Part shown: piece by piece, positions 1-7,361 of the stretch
Position numbering within the stretch: position 1 is the stretch's first letter
Layout: the number at the start of each line of letters is the position of its first letter
DNA from: Sulfuricurvum sp.
GTDB taxonomy: Bacteria > Campylobacterota > Campylobacteria > Campylobacterales > Sulfurimonadaceae
Reading direction: 5' to 3'
DNA length: 64,000 bases
Assembly: GCA_030693335.1 (NCBI GenBank)
Contig: JAUYAU010000016.1
Span: 1 to 64,000 of the forward strand
Translations under genes and position numbers: made by a program
Notes under the pieces: generated by a model
What the model was told of the DNA's origin: nothing
Databases searched by the model: none
The model's input: the letters and a program-made list of their open reading frames with translations, nothing else

Positions 1-52
1 TCAAAGCTTCTATTTGGTATCGTTGTACCATGGTCAATTGGTTGTAGCTCAT
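1..52 (-). CDS. IS30-family transposase, N-terminal fragment
   Basis: Only the first 17 codons are inside the window; the rest lies to the left. The start MSYNQLTMVQRYQIEAL matches the usual opening of IS30-family transposases (MSYxQLTxxxRYQIxAL). A GGGAC ribosome-binding site sits a few bases upstream of the ATG. The catalytic DDE domain cannot be seen, so whether the enzyme is intact is unknown. Confidence 0.75.
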   Translation of the reverse strand, partial: MSYNQLTMVQRYQIEAL

Positions 53-165
53 ATATGTCCCTTTATCTCTGGTCGGATAAAATCGACTCTTTGCTACACC
101 CTTTTGATCTCCTGTTGCACTTTAAACTTGAATTGGCGCAATCAAACTTTTTCCATCCTATTTTG
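1..165 (-). mobile_element. Right-hand end of an IS30-like insertion sequence
   Basis: This is the leader of the transposase gene plus the probable terminal inverted repeat. Read on the minus strand, about 115-145 contains an ATTCAAGTTTAAAGTGCAAC stretch resembling the terminal repeats of IS30 elements (ATTCAA...CGCAACA type). The exact outer boundary and any target duplication cannot be set without the other end, so the right limit given is approximate. Confidence 0.5.
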
Positions 166-227
166 AATAATCAAAAATATATAATATTCACGTATAATTA
201 GTGTCACATTAACTATAAGGCAGTGTA

Positions 228-1190
228 TTGAAAATATTTTCCATTTTACTAATTATGTATTCATTCATGGCTGTAAGCTATGCAGACAATAATGAAGTTG
301 AATTTAATGTACAACAACTTTTAAAAGAGAATAATGATTTCGAACAGAAAATTGAACAACTTCAAAAAGATACAAAAAGCGTAGAAGAATATAAAAATAT
401 TATTGATCGGCAAGATAAACGGATAGAAGATATAGATAGTCACATTTCAGAGCTGTCAATTTTTTTAGCACTTATTGCAATTATTGCATCCTGGTTAGGT
501 ATTTATAAAGTTAGAGCGGAATCTAAAAATAGTGTAGAAGAATGGTTAAACAAAGAGGGAGTAACTGTTCTTCAAAATAAAATATCTGAAGCAGAAAACT
601 TATTAAATGAGCTCAATACGGTACTAAATAATGCTAATGAGAAAGACAAAACATTAGATAGTTTATTGGAGAAACATCAAGGGTTGTATGAAATAACTTC
701 ATTGCCTGAAAAACATGAAACTATTGAAGATATACTAGAGGCTCGGGTCATTATGTACAGAAAAGCTAAACAAGACAATAATTTTCAGACTTGGAACGAT
801 ACAGGAAAACTTGCTTTTCTAATGGAAGATTACACAAATGCTCAAAAATATCTTGAAAATGCTTTGTCAGTTTCTAATACAAATGAAGAAACAATGAGAG
901 CATTGTATAACAAAGCTATAACACTTTATAAACTTGATGTAAACCATCCCGATATTTTACTTATATATAATCGTATTCTTAAGGATTTTTCATCCGAGAA
1001 GAGTGAAAAGTCCGAAGAAATTTTAGCTTCTACAATGTTAAATAAATCACTTATGCTATTAAGAGACAACACCAGTGAGGCAATTAAAGTTTATAACCAA
1101 TTTAAAAATAGATTTCAAGATAGTAAAAATGAAAATATTCAACAGATATTAGAAAAATTAAAAAGGAATGTTGTTCCTTATTTATCCTAA
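228..1190 (+). CDS. Membrane-anchored coiled-coil/TPR-like protein
   Basis: 320 residues from a TTG start; I do not recognise a named family. An N-terminal hydrophobic segment (about 3-19, ending SYA-D) looks like a signal peptide. A coiled coil follows (about 27-75), then a membrane helix (about 77-95, rich in I/A/L), a second coiled coil (105-150), and helical pairs with TPR-like spacing (about 180-310, for example NDTGKLAFLMEDYTNAQKYL). If the signal peptide is not cleaved, the TPR part may be cytoplasmic. The gene is AT-rich compared with the core genes and sits between an IS30 end and recombinase remnants, so it is probably horizontally acquired. A scaffold role is only a guess. Confidence 0.7.
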   Translation: MKIFSILLIMYSFMAVSYADNNEVEFNVQQLLKENNDFEQKIEQLQKDTKSVEEYKNIIDRQDKRIEDIDSHISELSIFLALIAIIASWLGIYKVRAESKNSVEEWLNKEGVTVLQNKISEAENLLNELNTVLNNANEKDKTLDSLLEKHQGLYEITSLPEKHETIEDILEARVIMYRKAKQDNNFQTWNDTGKLAFLMEDYTNAQKYLENALSVSNTNEETMRALYNKAITLYKLDVNHPDILLIYNRILKDFSSEKSEKSEEILASTMLNKSLMLLRDNTSEAIKVYNQFKNRFQDSKNENIQQILEKLKRNVVPYLS

Positions 1191-1299
1191 TAGCCCTTTC
1201 GAAACCTCCTGCATCATCCCACTGGACTCTTTGCGTTGAAGTGACAAATATTGCTTCACAGTATTGGCATGTCCTAGTAATGCGTCTTTAGATACACGT
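1182..1299 (-). pseudogene. 3' remnant of a possible recombinase/transposase gene
   Basis: The minus strand is open for about 38 codons to a TAA, reading RVSKDALLGHANTVKQYLS and ending SKGLLG. The LLGH....QYL pattern recalls the C-terminal box of tyrosine recombinases, but the match is short. No start or upstream domain exists: the frame is cut at about 1299, where an unrelated tail on the plus strand begins. It overlaps the last bases of the TPR-like gene. Read as a gene tail, not an expressed protein. Confidence 0.35.
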
Positions 1300-1430
1300 A
1301 TGCAAAAGAGGCATTGGAAACAAAACTAAGTGATGAAGGGCAAAGCTATCACGATGCACTAAAAGAGGTCTCCAAAGAACTCAATCATCATCGCGAAGAG
1401 ATGACCACCTATTATCTCAATCGGGGGTAA
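1296..1430 (+). pseudogene. C-terminal remnant of a tyrosine recombinase (integrase)
   Basis: An open frame without a start gives HDALKEVSKELNHHREEMTT then YYLNRG and a TAA stop. In tyrosine recombinases this is the terminal region: helices before the catalytic box, the LxHxR-type motif (here LNHHREEMT) and the YYL segment that carries or neighbours the active tyrosine. The N-terminal and core domains are missing, and the sequence breaks abruptly at about 1296. It is a scar of an integrated element. The adjacent toxin-antitoxin pair may have belonged to the same element. Confidence 0.55.
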
Positions 1431-1432
1431 GG

Positions 1433-1741
1433 TTACGCTAAATTAGCTCTTTTTAGATTGATTTCGAGATTAAATCCAACCGCTTTTGCATACTCAATCA
1501 GAGTTGAGAGATTTGGAAGATTTTTTGAATTTGGACTTTCTAATCTCGAAATATTACTCTTTTTGGTATGAAGTATATTGGCAACTTCTTCTTGAGAAAG
1601 ATTCGCTTCTAGGCGTGCTTTGATCATTTGATTTTTAAGTTCAAAAATTGGCATCAAAGCGTTATATTCCGCTTTTACTTCTTCTCTTTGCATTGCCTTT
1701 TCTTTGAATGCCTCCAAGGAAGGTCTATTTTTCATTGTCAA
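1433..1741 (-). CDS. XRE-family antitoxin (HigA-like)
   Basis: 102 residues with a helix-turn-helix of the Cro/C1 (XRE) type at about 37-95 (LEANLSQEEVANILHTKKSN then ISRLE). Its start lies inside the end of the toxin gene (17-base overlap), giving toxin-first order as in HigB/HigA systems. By family knowledge the antitoxin binds and neutralises the toxin and represses the shared promoter, with a palindrome at 2062-2079 as the likely operator. The N-terminal 36 residues are charged and helical and could be the toxin-binding part. The gene symbol is withheld because HigA-like families are diverse. Confidence 0.82.
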   Translation of the reverse strand: MTMKNRPSLEAFKEKAMQREEVKAEYNALMPIFELKNQMIKARLEANLSQEEVANILHTKKSNISRLESPNSKNLPNLSTLIEYAKAVGFNLEINLKRANLA

Positions 1742-2054
1742 TCTCCTTTTTTCGCTTGAGCGCGATATCTATCTCTTTTTGTGGCGTCTTTTGAGTTTTT
1801 TTGACAAAAGAATGAAGTATGACGATCTTTGTTCCGCTTGCGTAACAAAAGAAGCTTCGTCCTATCCCCTCTTGGCCTTTGGCTCTAATTTCAAAAAGAC
1901 CATCGCCGAAAGCATCAGTATAAGGTTTCCCAAGATTTGGCCCATTCTCTTGGATCATCTCAAAGATATGCAGCATTTTTGCCAAAATCTTGTCAGGGAA
2001 TGCGAGTGTCTCGTCTTCTACTGTTTCGTTAAAAAACTCAATTTTCCAATTCAT
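1725..2054 (-). CDS. RelE/HigB-type toxin (phage Gp49-like family)
   Basis: 109 residues with the typical features of phage-derived Gp49-like/HigB ribonucleases: FFNETVEDETLAFPDKILAK near the N-terminus, the GLFEIRAKGQEGIGRSFFCY core strand, and VILHSFVKKTQKTPQKEID near the C-terminus. Toxins of this family cleave mRNA at the ribosome. It is the first gene of the pair and is followed, with overlap, by the XRE antitoxin. Length and motifs are complete, so the pair looks functional. Confidence 0.85.
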   Translation of the reverse strand: MNWKIEFFNETVEDETLAFPDKILAKMLHIFEMIQENGPNLGKPYTDAFGDGLFEIRAKGQEGIGRSFFCYASGTKIVILHSFVKKTQKTPQKEIDIALKRKKEIDNEK

Positions 2055-2060
2055 AGAGTA

Positions 2061-2089
2061 ATTATATCAAAAATGATAACTTTTTGAAA
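2061..2089 (-). promoter_or_regulatory. Promoter and likely operator of the HigBA-type pair
   Basis: On the minus strand a TATAAT -10 (2061-2066) lies 17 bases from a TTTCAA -35-like hexamer (2084-2089), just upstream of the toxin ATG. The spacer and -10 form a near-palindrome, TTATCATTTTTGATATAA (2062-2079), placed where a bound antitoxin would block RNA polymerase. The motif is seen; the regulation is inferred. Confidence 0.5.
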
Positions 2090-2262
2090 GATAAAGATAG
2101 TACATATTCAAAACACAAGAATTAGCTCTGACTATTGCTTATATCTTGTTAACACAAAAAATGGTTGACTTGCTTGGTTTAAACCTGATGGAATACTTAC
2201 AAATTTGGTACACATTTGGTGTTTATTCTTCTGAAAAACCCTTATTTAGGGGATTGTAAAAA

Positions 2263-2292
2263 TATGGTGACTCTCCCCTTGGAGTCACCATA
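2263..2292. repeat. Perfect 11-bp inverted repeat (stem-loop)
   Basis: TATGGTGACTC and GAGTCACCATA flank an 8-base loop. It lies in a stretch with no intact gene, between the toxin-antitoxin pair and the HTH remnant. There is no following T-run on either strand, so it is not a clear terminator. It could be a recombination or insertion boundary, or a relic of a mobile element end. Confidence 0.55.
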
Positions 2293-2329
2293 ACACTTTC
2301 CCTACACAACGTACTTTCAACCCGCCCAT

Positions 2330-2482
2330 TCAACAATCAAGTGCAACAACGTTATTTTTATAGTGTAGCTTCGAGTCATCAATCCATTGTGCAATCTTAT
2401 AAAAGAGCTTTCCACCAAACTTATAGTATGGAATCTCATTATTCATCCTCATCTTTGCCAAGGTCGATTTGTTGAATGCAAT
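2330..2482 (-). pseudogene. 3' remnant of an excisionase-like HTH protein
   Basis: Immediately after the ATPase stop, and in the same frame, the minus strand stays open for about 50 codons: KSTLAKMRMNNEIPYYKFGG and then KLFYKIAQWIDDSKLHY. This matches the recognition helix and wing of the HTH_17/excisionase (MerR-like) fold (KSTLYRWRKxGxIPYYKIGG type). The N-terminal helix and start codon are missing. The remainder of 2055-2482 holds the 2263-2292 hairpin and nothing else I can recognise. Confidence 0.5.
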
Positions 2483-3694
2483 TTAATACAAAAATCCAAA
2501 AATCCAAAGAGGGATTTTATTTTTATATCCAACCTCAATGTCGTCGCTCGCCACAAAACTATTTTCGATATCTTTGATTTGAGTAAATCCTTTGTTTTTT
2601 CCACCGATTTCAAAAAGATAGGTATTATCCACCAAAAAATCACCTTTTTGCGGGTAGGTGACCTCGTGGAGAATATTTAACACATTTAAAAAAAATGTTT
2701 CACGCACGGTCCCTATTTCCGGAGTAGTTATGGAAAGCAAATTAGTATTGCTTAGATATATTTTTTCAGGTTTTTCCAGTTTGCGCAACCCCTTACCCGA
2801 TGCCTTCATTAGAAGGTGTAAAATGCCCGCATCTTCGAGTTTGATAAAATAATCTTTCAAGGTTCTGCCATCCCCAATATCGAGTGAATTTTTTAGCTTT
2901 TCAATCACGGGGACAAACGGCACACTTTCCATAATGATGTTTAGTAGAAGTTTGAGCTTTTTGATACTGTTCCCATCGAGACTGGGATAGACAAAAAGCA
3001 AATCGCCAGAGATGGAAACATTGATGTTTTGTTGAAGCATATCGTAAAATATTTCATCGTCTTGAATGCTCAAACTGTAGGGATAATACCCGACTTTACA
3101 ATATCTTTGGAACAGTGGAAGTATCTTTTTATCGATTTTTTCTAGTTTGCTAACGATATCAAAAGCAATCGTTTCGTGGTTTTGCAGTATCTCATGCAGG
3201 GTGTATTTTGGAAAGTTTATTCCTAGTGTTAACTCCATATACTCCCTGAGGCTCATCCCCACCATTTTTAGCGTGTTTGCTCTTCTACTTAAGTCATGAC
3301 TCCCTTTGTTAATCTCTAAAGCCGAGCTTCCCGATGCTATGATTTGCAATGAGGGAAACGTATCATAAATTGATTTTAGCTCTTGTGACCAATTCTGGTA
3401 TTTGTGTATTTCATCAAAACACAACAGTTTCCCTCCTTCCATCTCAAAGTGTTCAGCAATTTCATACATCGACAGTTCCCCCACTAAAAAGCTGTCCATA
3501 CTGACATAGAGTGATTTTAGTTCATCGTGCTGTTTCATATACTGAGCTATTGTGGTAGTTTTTCCTATCCCTCTTTGACCCACTATGATGGTGAGACGAT
3601 GCTTAATTTTTTGCTCTTTAATAAAATATCTTTGATAGGCTAGGTCACTACGAAGTATGAATTTTTTCGATTCGACCAATAGTTTTGAGAACAT
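2483..3694 (-). CDS. AAA-family ATPase with DUF4143-type C-terminus
   Basis: 403 residues. A Walker A motif (GQRGIGKTT, about 39-47), a Walker B motif (LLCFDEIHKYQNW, about 90-102) and a sensor-like ASGSSALE segment identify the AAA_14 domain. The second half is the DUF4143-type domain with a winged-helix part (GDGRTLKDYFIKLEDAGILH), and the ending IPLWIFGFLY is typical of the family. These ATPases are widespread in accessory DNA and their substrate is unknown. The gene is AT-rich, stands alone and is flanked by remnants and a second toxin-antitoxin pair, which fits recent transfer. Confidence 0.85.
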   Translation of the reverse strand: MFSKLLVESKKFILRSDLAYQRYFIKEQKIKHRLTIIVGQRGIGKTTTIAQYMKQHDELKSLYVSMDSFLVGELSMYEIAEHFEMEGGKLLCFDEIHKYQNWSQELKSIYDTFPSLQIIASGSSALEINKGSHDLSRRANTLKMVGMSLREYMELTLGINFPKYTLHEILQNHETIAFDIVSKLEKIDKKILPLFQRYCKVGYYPYSLSIQDDEIFYDMLQQNINVSISGDLLFVYPSLDGNSIKKLKLLLNIIMESVPFVPVIEKLKNSLDIGDGRTLKDYFIKLEDAGILHLLMKASGKGLRKLEKPEKIYLSNTNLLSITTPEIGTVRETFFLNVLNILHEVTYPQKGDFLVDNTYLFEIGGKNKGFTQIKDIENSFVASDDIEVGYKNKIPLWIFGFLY

Positions 3695-3837
3695 TCTAGT
3701 CCTTTATGGTAATTAACTCCCATTATATCTTACAAATATAGGGATTACAATACCTAATGTTATAACTTTTGAGAAAGATTAGTCATTTTGAAGTTGATTT
3801 GATCAGATTTACAGAACATAATTGGATCCCACCTCAA

Positions 3838-4170
3838 TTAAAAATTTTTACAAAGATGAGCAATTACAGCATCATATTCAACCGATGTAAGTTTCGCAAT
3901 TTTCTCTTTTATTCTCATTTTTGAAAGAGCTCGGATTTGATTGATTAAAATATCTGAATCTTCTTTGAGACCATCTCGTTTTAAAATTCTGATTCTGTAT
4001 GGATCCATATTATCAATAAGATCCGTTGAAAGAGGCATAAGGATGACTGTATCTAGGATAGCATTTTCATCATCCCCTGAGATGATTACGGCAGGTCTGA
4101 TTTTGCCTACTTCATCCCCTTTTTTAGGGTAAAGATTGACGATGACAATATCGCCTCTATTTAATTCCAT
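3838..4170 (-). CDS. MazF/PemK-family endoribonuclease toxin
   Basis: 110 residues from the chosen ATG. The motifs RGDIVIVNLYPKKGDEVGKI, RPAVIIS and ILMPLSTD are diagnostic of the PemK/MazF fold, whose members cut mRNA at short sequences. In-frame ATGs also exist at 4191 and 4173, but starting at 4170 gives the family-typical beginning (MELNRGDI) with GGAGTGG upstream. The gene overlaps the upstream antitoxin by 14 bases, so the two are translationally coupled. The core is full length. Confidence 0.88.
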   Translation of the reverse strand: MELNRGDIVIVNLYPKKGDEVGKIRPAVIISGDDENAILDTVILMPLSTDLIDNMDPYRIRILKRDGLKEDSDILINQIRALSKMRIKEKIAKLTSVEYDAVIAHLCKNF

Positions 4171-4405
4171 CATCCACTCCAAGCTCTGCAAATTCCAAAT
4201 CTTGATGATCTTTTAGTTTATGTAGTTTTGCAAGTTTTTCTTCTCGATCGATTTTTTCGATGATCGGCAAGATCAAGCTTTCATATTTTGAAGAAATAAA
4301 ATATCCCACAGTAGTATGAGCTCTTCTATCGACGATTTCAGCCACATCCATAATTTTCATTAAAGAGGGTTTGTTTTGAATATCAGTTACACCATACGTT
4401 AACAT
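4157..4405 (-). CDS. Putative antitoxin partner of the MazF/PemK toxin
   Basis: 82 residues, first gene of the pair, with an AAGGA ribosome-binding site. The middle (VAEIVDRRAHTTVGYFISSK) resembles the Phd/YefM-like N-terminal fold, and the C-terminal half is charged and helical, as expected of a toxin-wrapping tail. No family is certain from sequence alone; the assignment rests mainly on position, size and overlap with the toxin gene. Confidence 0.65.
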   Translation of the reverse strand: MLTYGVTDIQNKPSLMKIMDVAEIVDRRAHTTVGYFISSKYESLILPIIEKIDREEKLAKLHKLKDHQDLEFAELGVDDGIK

Positions 4406-4432
4406 CCAATATCCTTTTATATGTATTTAATC

Positions 4433-4452
4433 TATAAGTATTATATCTTATA
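4433..4452 (-). promoter_or_regulatory. Promoter -10 inside a palindrome, MazF/PemK-type operon
   Basis: TATAAG (4433-4438) and CTTATA (4447-4452) form a 20-base palindrome. On the minus strand a TATAAT -10 occupies its centre (4440-4445), 35-40 bases before the antitoxin ATG. This is the expected place for toxin-antitoxin autoregulation. Confidence 0.5.
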
Positions 4453-4481
4453 TTTAATACCTTAACTACTAAAATATACTT

Positions 4482-6014
4482 TTACCGATACCATAACCGC
4501 ATCATCGCCGCACCTAATAAAACATAAGCCACTTCTTGTATTCCTCCCATCCAAGAGCCCATTGCACCCAACCCCAACATCAAAGCTACTACAATCGGAC
4601 GGAGGGCATTTTGGACATTCTGTCCTATGCTCTCTAGCTGAAGCGGTGACAGCTCTACAACCAACTCGCCACGGCTTGCACGCCGCAGTGTCTCCCTCGC
4701 TGCATGCAAATCATCGGGCAGATGCTTGATCTCATCGATAATGCTCTCTAAGAGGGAATCTTTCATCCCTAACGCCCGTGGAATATTGCGTTGTAAAATG
4801 GGAAGAATGTCTTTGATCCCGTTAAAATTTTCGATGTACGTCGTCCCAAGCCCTTCGATTATCGCGCTCACTCGCAAGATGTAGATCGCCTCTTGCGGGA
4901 GTTTGAACGGAAGGTTTCGGGTCTGCTCCAGCACAGCAAATGCAAGCTCTTGCATACTGCTGCTGTCGAGGGCATCGTTGGCAAAGATCTCAAACATGCG
5001 TTGGGTAAATTCGGCAAGTTCGGCTACGGGAGCATCGTATGCCACTGTCCCAAGACGTTTGGAAGCACTCACATACGCTTCATAATCTTGCTCATTGGCG
5101 GCGCGTAAAAGCTCGATGATGGCGATACGCGTTGGATTGGAAACCCGTTTGACCATCCCAAAATCCAGCAGAACCAGCTGACCTTCAGGAGTCACGAGAA
5201 GATTGCCCGGATGGGGATCCGCATGAAAATACCCCTTTACCAGCATCTGATCGGTATAAAAACGGACCAGTTTATCGATGAGAGGGATGATATCGATGCC
5301 GCTTTGCGTAATACTCGCTCGATCATCAAACCGCCACCCCTGCTCATAGCTCATCACGAGTGCATCATCACAGCAGAATTTGCCATATGGGACAGGGAAA
5401 ATAACGCCCGAAGCAGCATACATATGGGAAAACTTTTCCAGATTGGTACGTTCTTGGTTCATACTGCACTCTTGAACAATCATGACCGAAAACTCAGCGA
5501 TGACCGACTCAATCGAGTGACGGGTCGTATGTGAAAAGAGGGGACTGAAAATACGATTGAAAAATGAGACAATGCGTATATCGGCACGAACCCGTTTCTC
5601 TATCCCCTCTCTTCGAAGTTTTACCGCGACTTTTGTCTCTTCATTCAACCACGCTTCATGTACCTGACCGATGGATGCGGAGGCGATAGGAGTAGGATTA
5701 AAACGGATAAACGGAAGAACAGGAAAAGCTCGGTGCATCACCCTCTCATACTCTTTTTTAGACATAGGAGGCAGATCATCGTGCAGTGTTTTAAGCGCAC
5801 CAAGATACTGTGCATCGAAAAAATCGTTACGGGTTGCAAGAACTTGTGCGAGCTTGATAAAACTGGCACCAAGCTGTGTGATCGTACGTGCAAGCGCCTC
5901 AGGAGCTAGCGGTGTAACCCCGAAAAATCGGCTCTTTTTTTTGATCAACAAATAAAAAGAGAGAAGCAGTCGAAACACACTCCATAGCCGATAAGGGGAA
6001 TACATACGGTTCAC
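4482..6014 (-). CDS. AarF/UbiB/ABC1 atypical kinase-like protein
   Basis: 510 residues. UbiB-family landmarks are present: ASASIGQVH (111-119), a VAVK lysine (about 132), HADPHPGN (264-271), LLDFG (282-286) and one or two C-terminal membrane helices. The family has ATPase/kinase-like activity linked to quinone and lipid biology. Campylobacterota normally use menaquinone, so a ubiquinone role should not be assumed. Oddity: the KxGQ signature that caps the active site reads KLAQ (54-57). The GTG start overlaps the stop of the upstream phasin-like gene by 4 bases, so the pair is an operon. Confidence 0.9.
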   Translation of the reverse strand: MNRMYSPYRLWSVFRLLLSFYLLIKKKSRFFGVTPLAPEALARTITQLGASFIKLAQVLATRNDFFDAQYLGALKTLHDDLPPMSKKEYERVMHRAFPVLPFIRFNPTPIASASIGQVHEAWLNEETKVAVKLRREGIEKRVRADIRIVSFFNRIFSPLFSHTTRHSIESVIAEFSVMIVQECSMNQERTNLEKFSHMYAASGVIFPVPYGKFCCDDALVMSYEQGWRFDDRASITQSGIDIIPLIDKLVRFYTDQMLVKGYFHADPHPGNLLVTPEGQLVLLDFGMVKRVSNPTRIAIIELLRAANEQDYEAYVSASKRLGTVAYDAPVAELAEFTQRMFEIFANDALDSSSMQELAFAVLEQTRNLPFKLPQEAIYILRVSAIIEGLGTTYIENFNGIKDILPILQRNIPRALGMKDSLLESIIDEIKHLPDDLHAARETLRRASRGELVVELSPLQLESIGQNVQNALRPIVVALMLGLGAMGSWMGGIQEVAYVLLGAAMMRLWYR

Positions 6015-6265
6015 TTTCCAAGTGCCTCTATGTCCTTTTTGGTTGCAAGCCCCAGTTCTTCAATCACCTCTTTGATCGCCGTTTTCAGCTCCTCTTTGAG
6101 ACGCGCTTCTTCATTTTCACCTTTTGTTTTTAGGTTTTCCAAAAAGCTTTTAGACTCATCCGCGTTGAGTTTCCCTTTTTCTTCGAGTTTTTTGAGCTCT
6201 TCCTCTACTTTTTCCTTGATCAATAGCGCACCACCCATTCCGGTGTAAAATAATTCTTTTAACAT
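6011..6265 (-). CDS. Small helical phasin-like protein
   Basis: 84 residues, almost wholly helical and highly charged, beginning MLKELFYTGMGGALLIKEKV. This layout (short hydrophobic N-terminus, then K/E-rich amphipathic helix, ending TKKDIEALGK) is typical of phasin/PhaF-like small proteins, some of which coat polyester granules. No polyhydroxyalkanoate genes are visible here, so that role is not supported. It is the first gene before the AarF-like kinase and overlaps it by 4 bases, which suggests a shared membrane- or lipid-related task. Confidence 0.65.
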   Translation of the reverse strand: MLKELFYTGMGGALLIKEKVEEELKKLEEKGKLNADESKSFLENLKTKGENEEARLKEELKTAIKEVIEELGLATKKDIEALGK

Positions 6266-6436
6266 GATATTCTCCTGTAATAATGATAAAACATTATAGA
6301 GCTAAACAGGACAATATCGGTACTGTTTTTTTGTCGATTTATCTCGAAAAGTAAACTGAATGAAGTTTTGATATAAAACGACATAAATCGCCTACGAAAC
6401 TCCCTCTTATTTTCTTACAATTACCCATACATTTAA

Positions 6437-6453
6437 GGAGTTACTAAAACTCC
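6437..6453 (+). promoter_or_regulatory. Small hairpin in the leader of the thiamine operon
   Basis: GGAGTT-ACTAA-AACTCC forms a 6-bp stem just upstream of the AAAGGAA ribosome-binding site of the THI5-like gene. The 207-base leader was read for the conserved TPP-riboswitch segments (CUGAGA and the ACC-rich core) and none was found. The hairpin could tune translation, but this is weak. Confidence 0.3.
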
Positions 6454-6472
6454 GCATAAAAGGAATTAACAT

Positions 6473-7351
6473 ATGAAACTCACTTTAGCTATCGAATGGT
6501 TCCTTAACCCCGATCATCTGCCGTTTATTGTTGCACAACGATGTGGAATGTTTGATAAGTACAATATTGAATTTGAGCTTATTGAGCCCGAAGAACATTA
6601 TGATGGTTTGAGTGAATTACTGGCTGGAAATATCGAATTTGCCACAAACGAACCGCTGCACCTCATCGAGCAATATGATGAGAACTTTCTCTCTCTTGGA
6701 ATGTTTTTTGAGACAAAGGGCGGGGTATTGCTAAAAGCATCTTCGTATGAGAAACTGCTCAACGGTGAAAACATCGTTGTAACAACGCCTGTTTCCAATG
6801 AAACAACCAATACCATAGGCTTCGAAATCATTCGACGTTTTTACGCCCAAAAAGGGGTGCAAGTATCACGCGATCAAGTTTCCTTTGTTGCCAACGGATT
6901 TGAACATCTCAAATACATGACCCAAGGCGCCGATGCTGGATGGCTGTATTTTTACAACTTTGAGGGAATCGAAGCACAGCACGAGGGGATGGAAGTGCTG
7001 TACTTGGACGCAAAAAATGCGGGCTTTGCAAACTTTAGCGCACTCGATATTTTTGTCAATAAATCGTATTACAACTCCAACACCGCTGTATGCGAAACGT
7101 TTGTTACGGCCATTAAAGAGGCCATCGTTTTCATCCATGCTTCTCCAGAAGCTGCGATGAAAGAATATTATGAACACACCAGCACTGAGTCATCTCCTCT
7201 GATGGACGATATTTTGCGTGCTACAATCGAGTGTTTCAACCCAGATTTTAGCTCTAGCTATGCACAAGAGCTCCCTATTTTGGAATTCTTTACCGAGATT
7301 GGGGTGACTACTTTGGATAAAAATGATTTCAAAAACGCGTTTTTGAACTAA
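6473..7351 (+). CDS. THI5/NMT1-like protein without signal peptide, thiamine operon
   Basis: 292 residues of the THI5/NMT1/SsuA-like periplasmic-binding fold (LAIEWFLNPDHLPFIVAQRC, then GMFDKYNIEFELIEP). There is no signal peptide or lipobox, so it should be cytoplasmic. It is the first gene before thiD and thiE, which points to supply or handling of the hydroxymethylpyrimidine (HMP) moiety. Yeast Thi5 makes HMP-P from PLP and its own histidine. Aligned by eye, the donor His (His66) corresponds to H63 here, but the PLP lysine (Lys62) falls on N59 and the CCCFC segment is absent. It may therefore be a divergent synthase or a pyrimidine-binding protein related to ThiY. Function is open; pathway is likely. 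Confidence 0.7.
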   Translation: MKLTLAIEWFLNPDHLPFIVAQRCGMFDKYNIEFELIEPEEHYDGLSELLAGNIEFATNEPLHLIEQYDENFLSLGMFFETKGGVLLKASSYEKLLNGENIVVTTPVSNETTNTIGFEIIRRFYAQKGVQVSRDQVSFVANGFEHLKYMTQGADAGWLYFYNFEGIEAQHEGMEVLYLDAKNAGFANFSALDIFVNKSYYNSNTAVCETFVTAIKEAIVFIHASPEAAMKEYYEHTSTESSPLMDDILRATIECFNPDFSSSYAQELPILEFFTEIGVTTLDKNDFKNAFLN

Positions 7352-7361
7352 AGGAAAAAAG

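Noticed and set aside
1704-2087. Plus-strand open frame of 127 codons over the HigBA-type genes
   Set aside because: It is antisense to a well-supported toxin-antitoxin pair and has no family features.
6266-6472. TPP riboswitch before the thiamine genes
   Set aside because: The conserved thi-box segments were looked for and not found; only a short hairpin is present.
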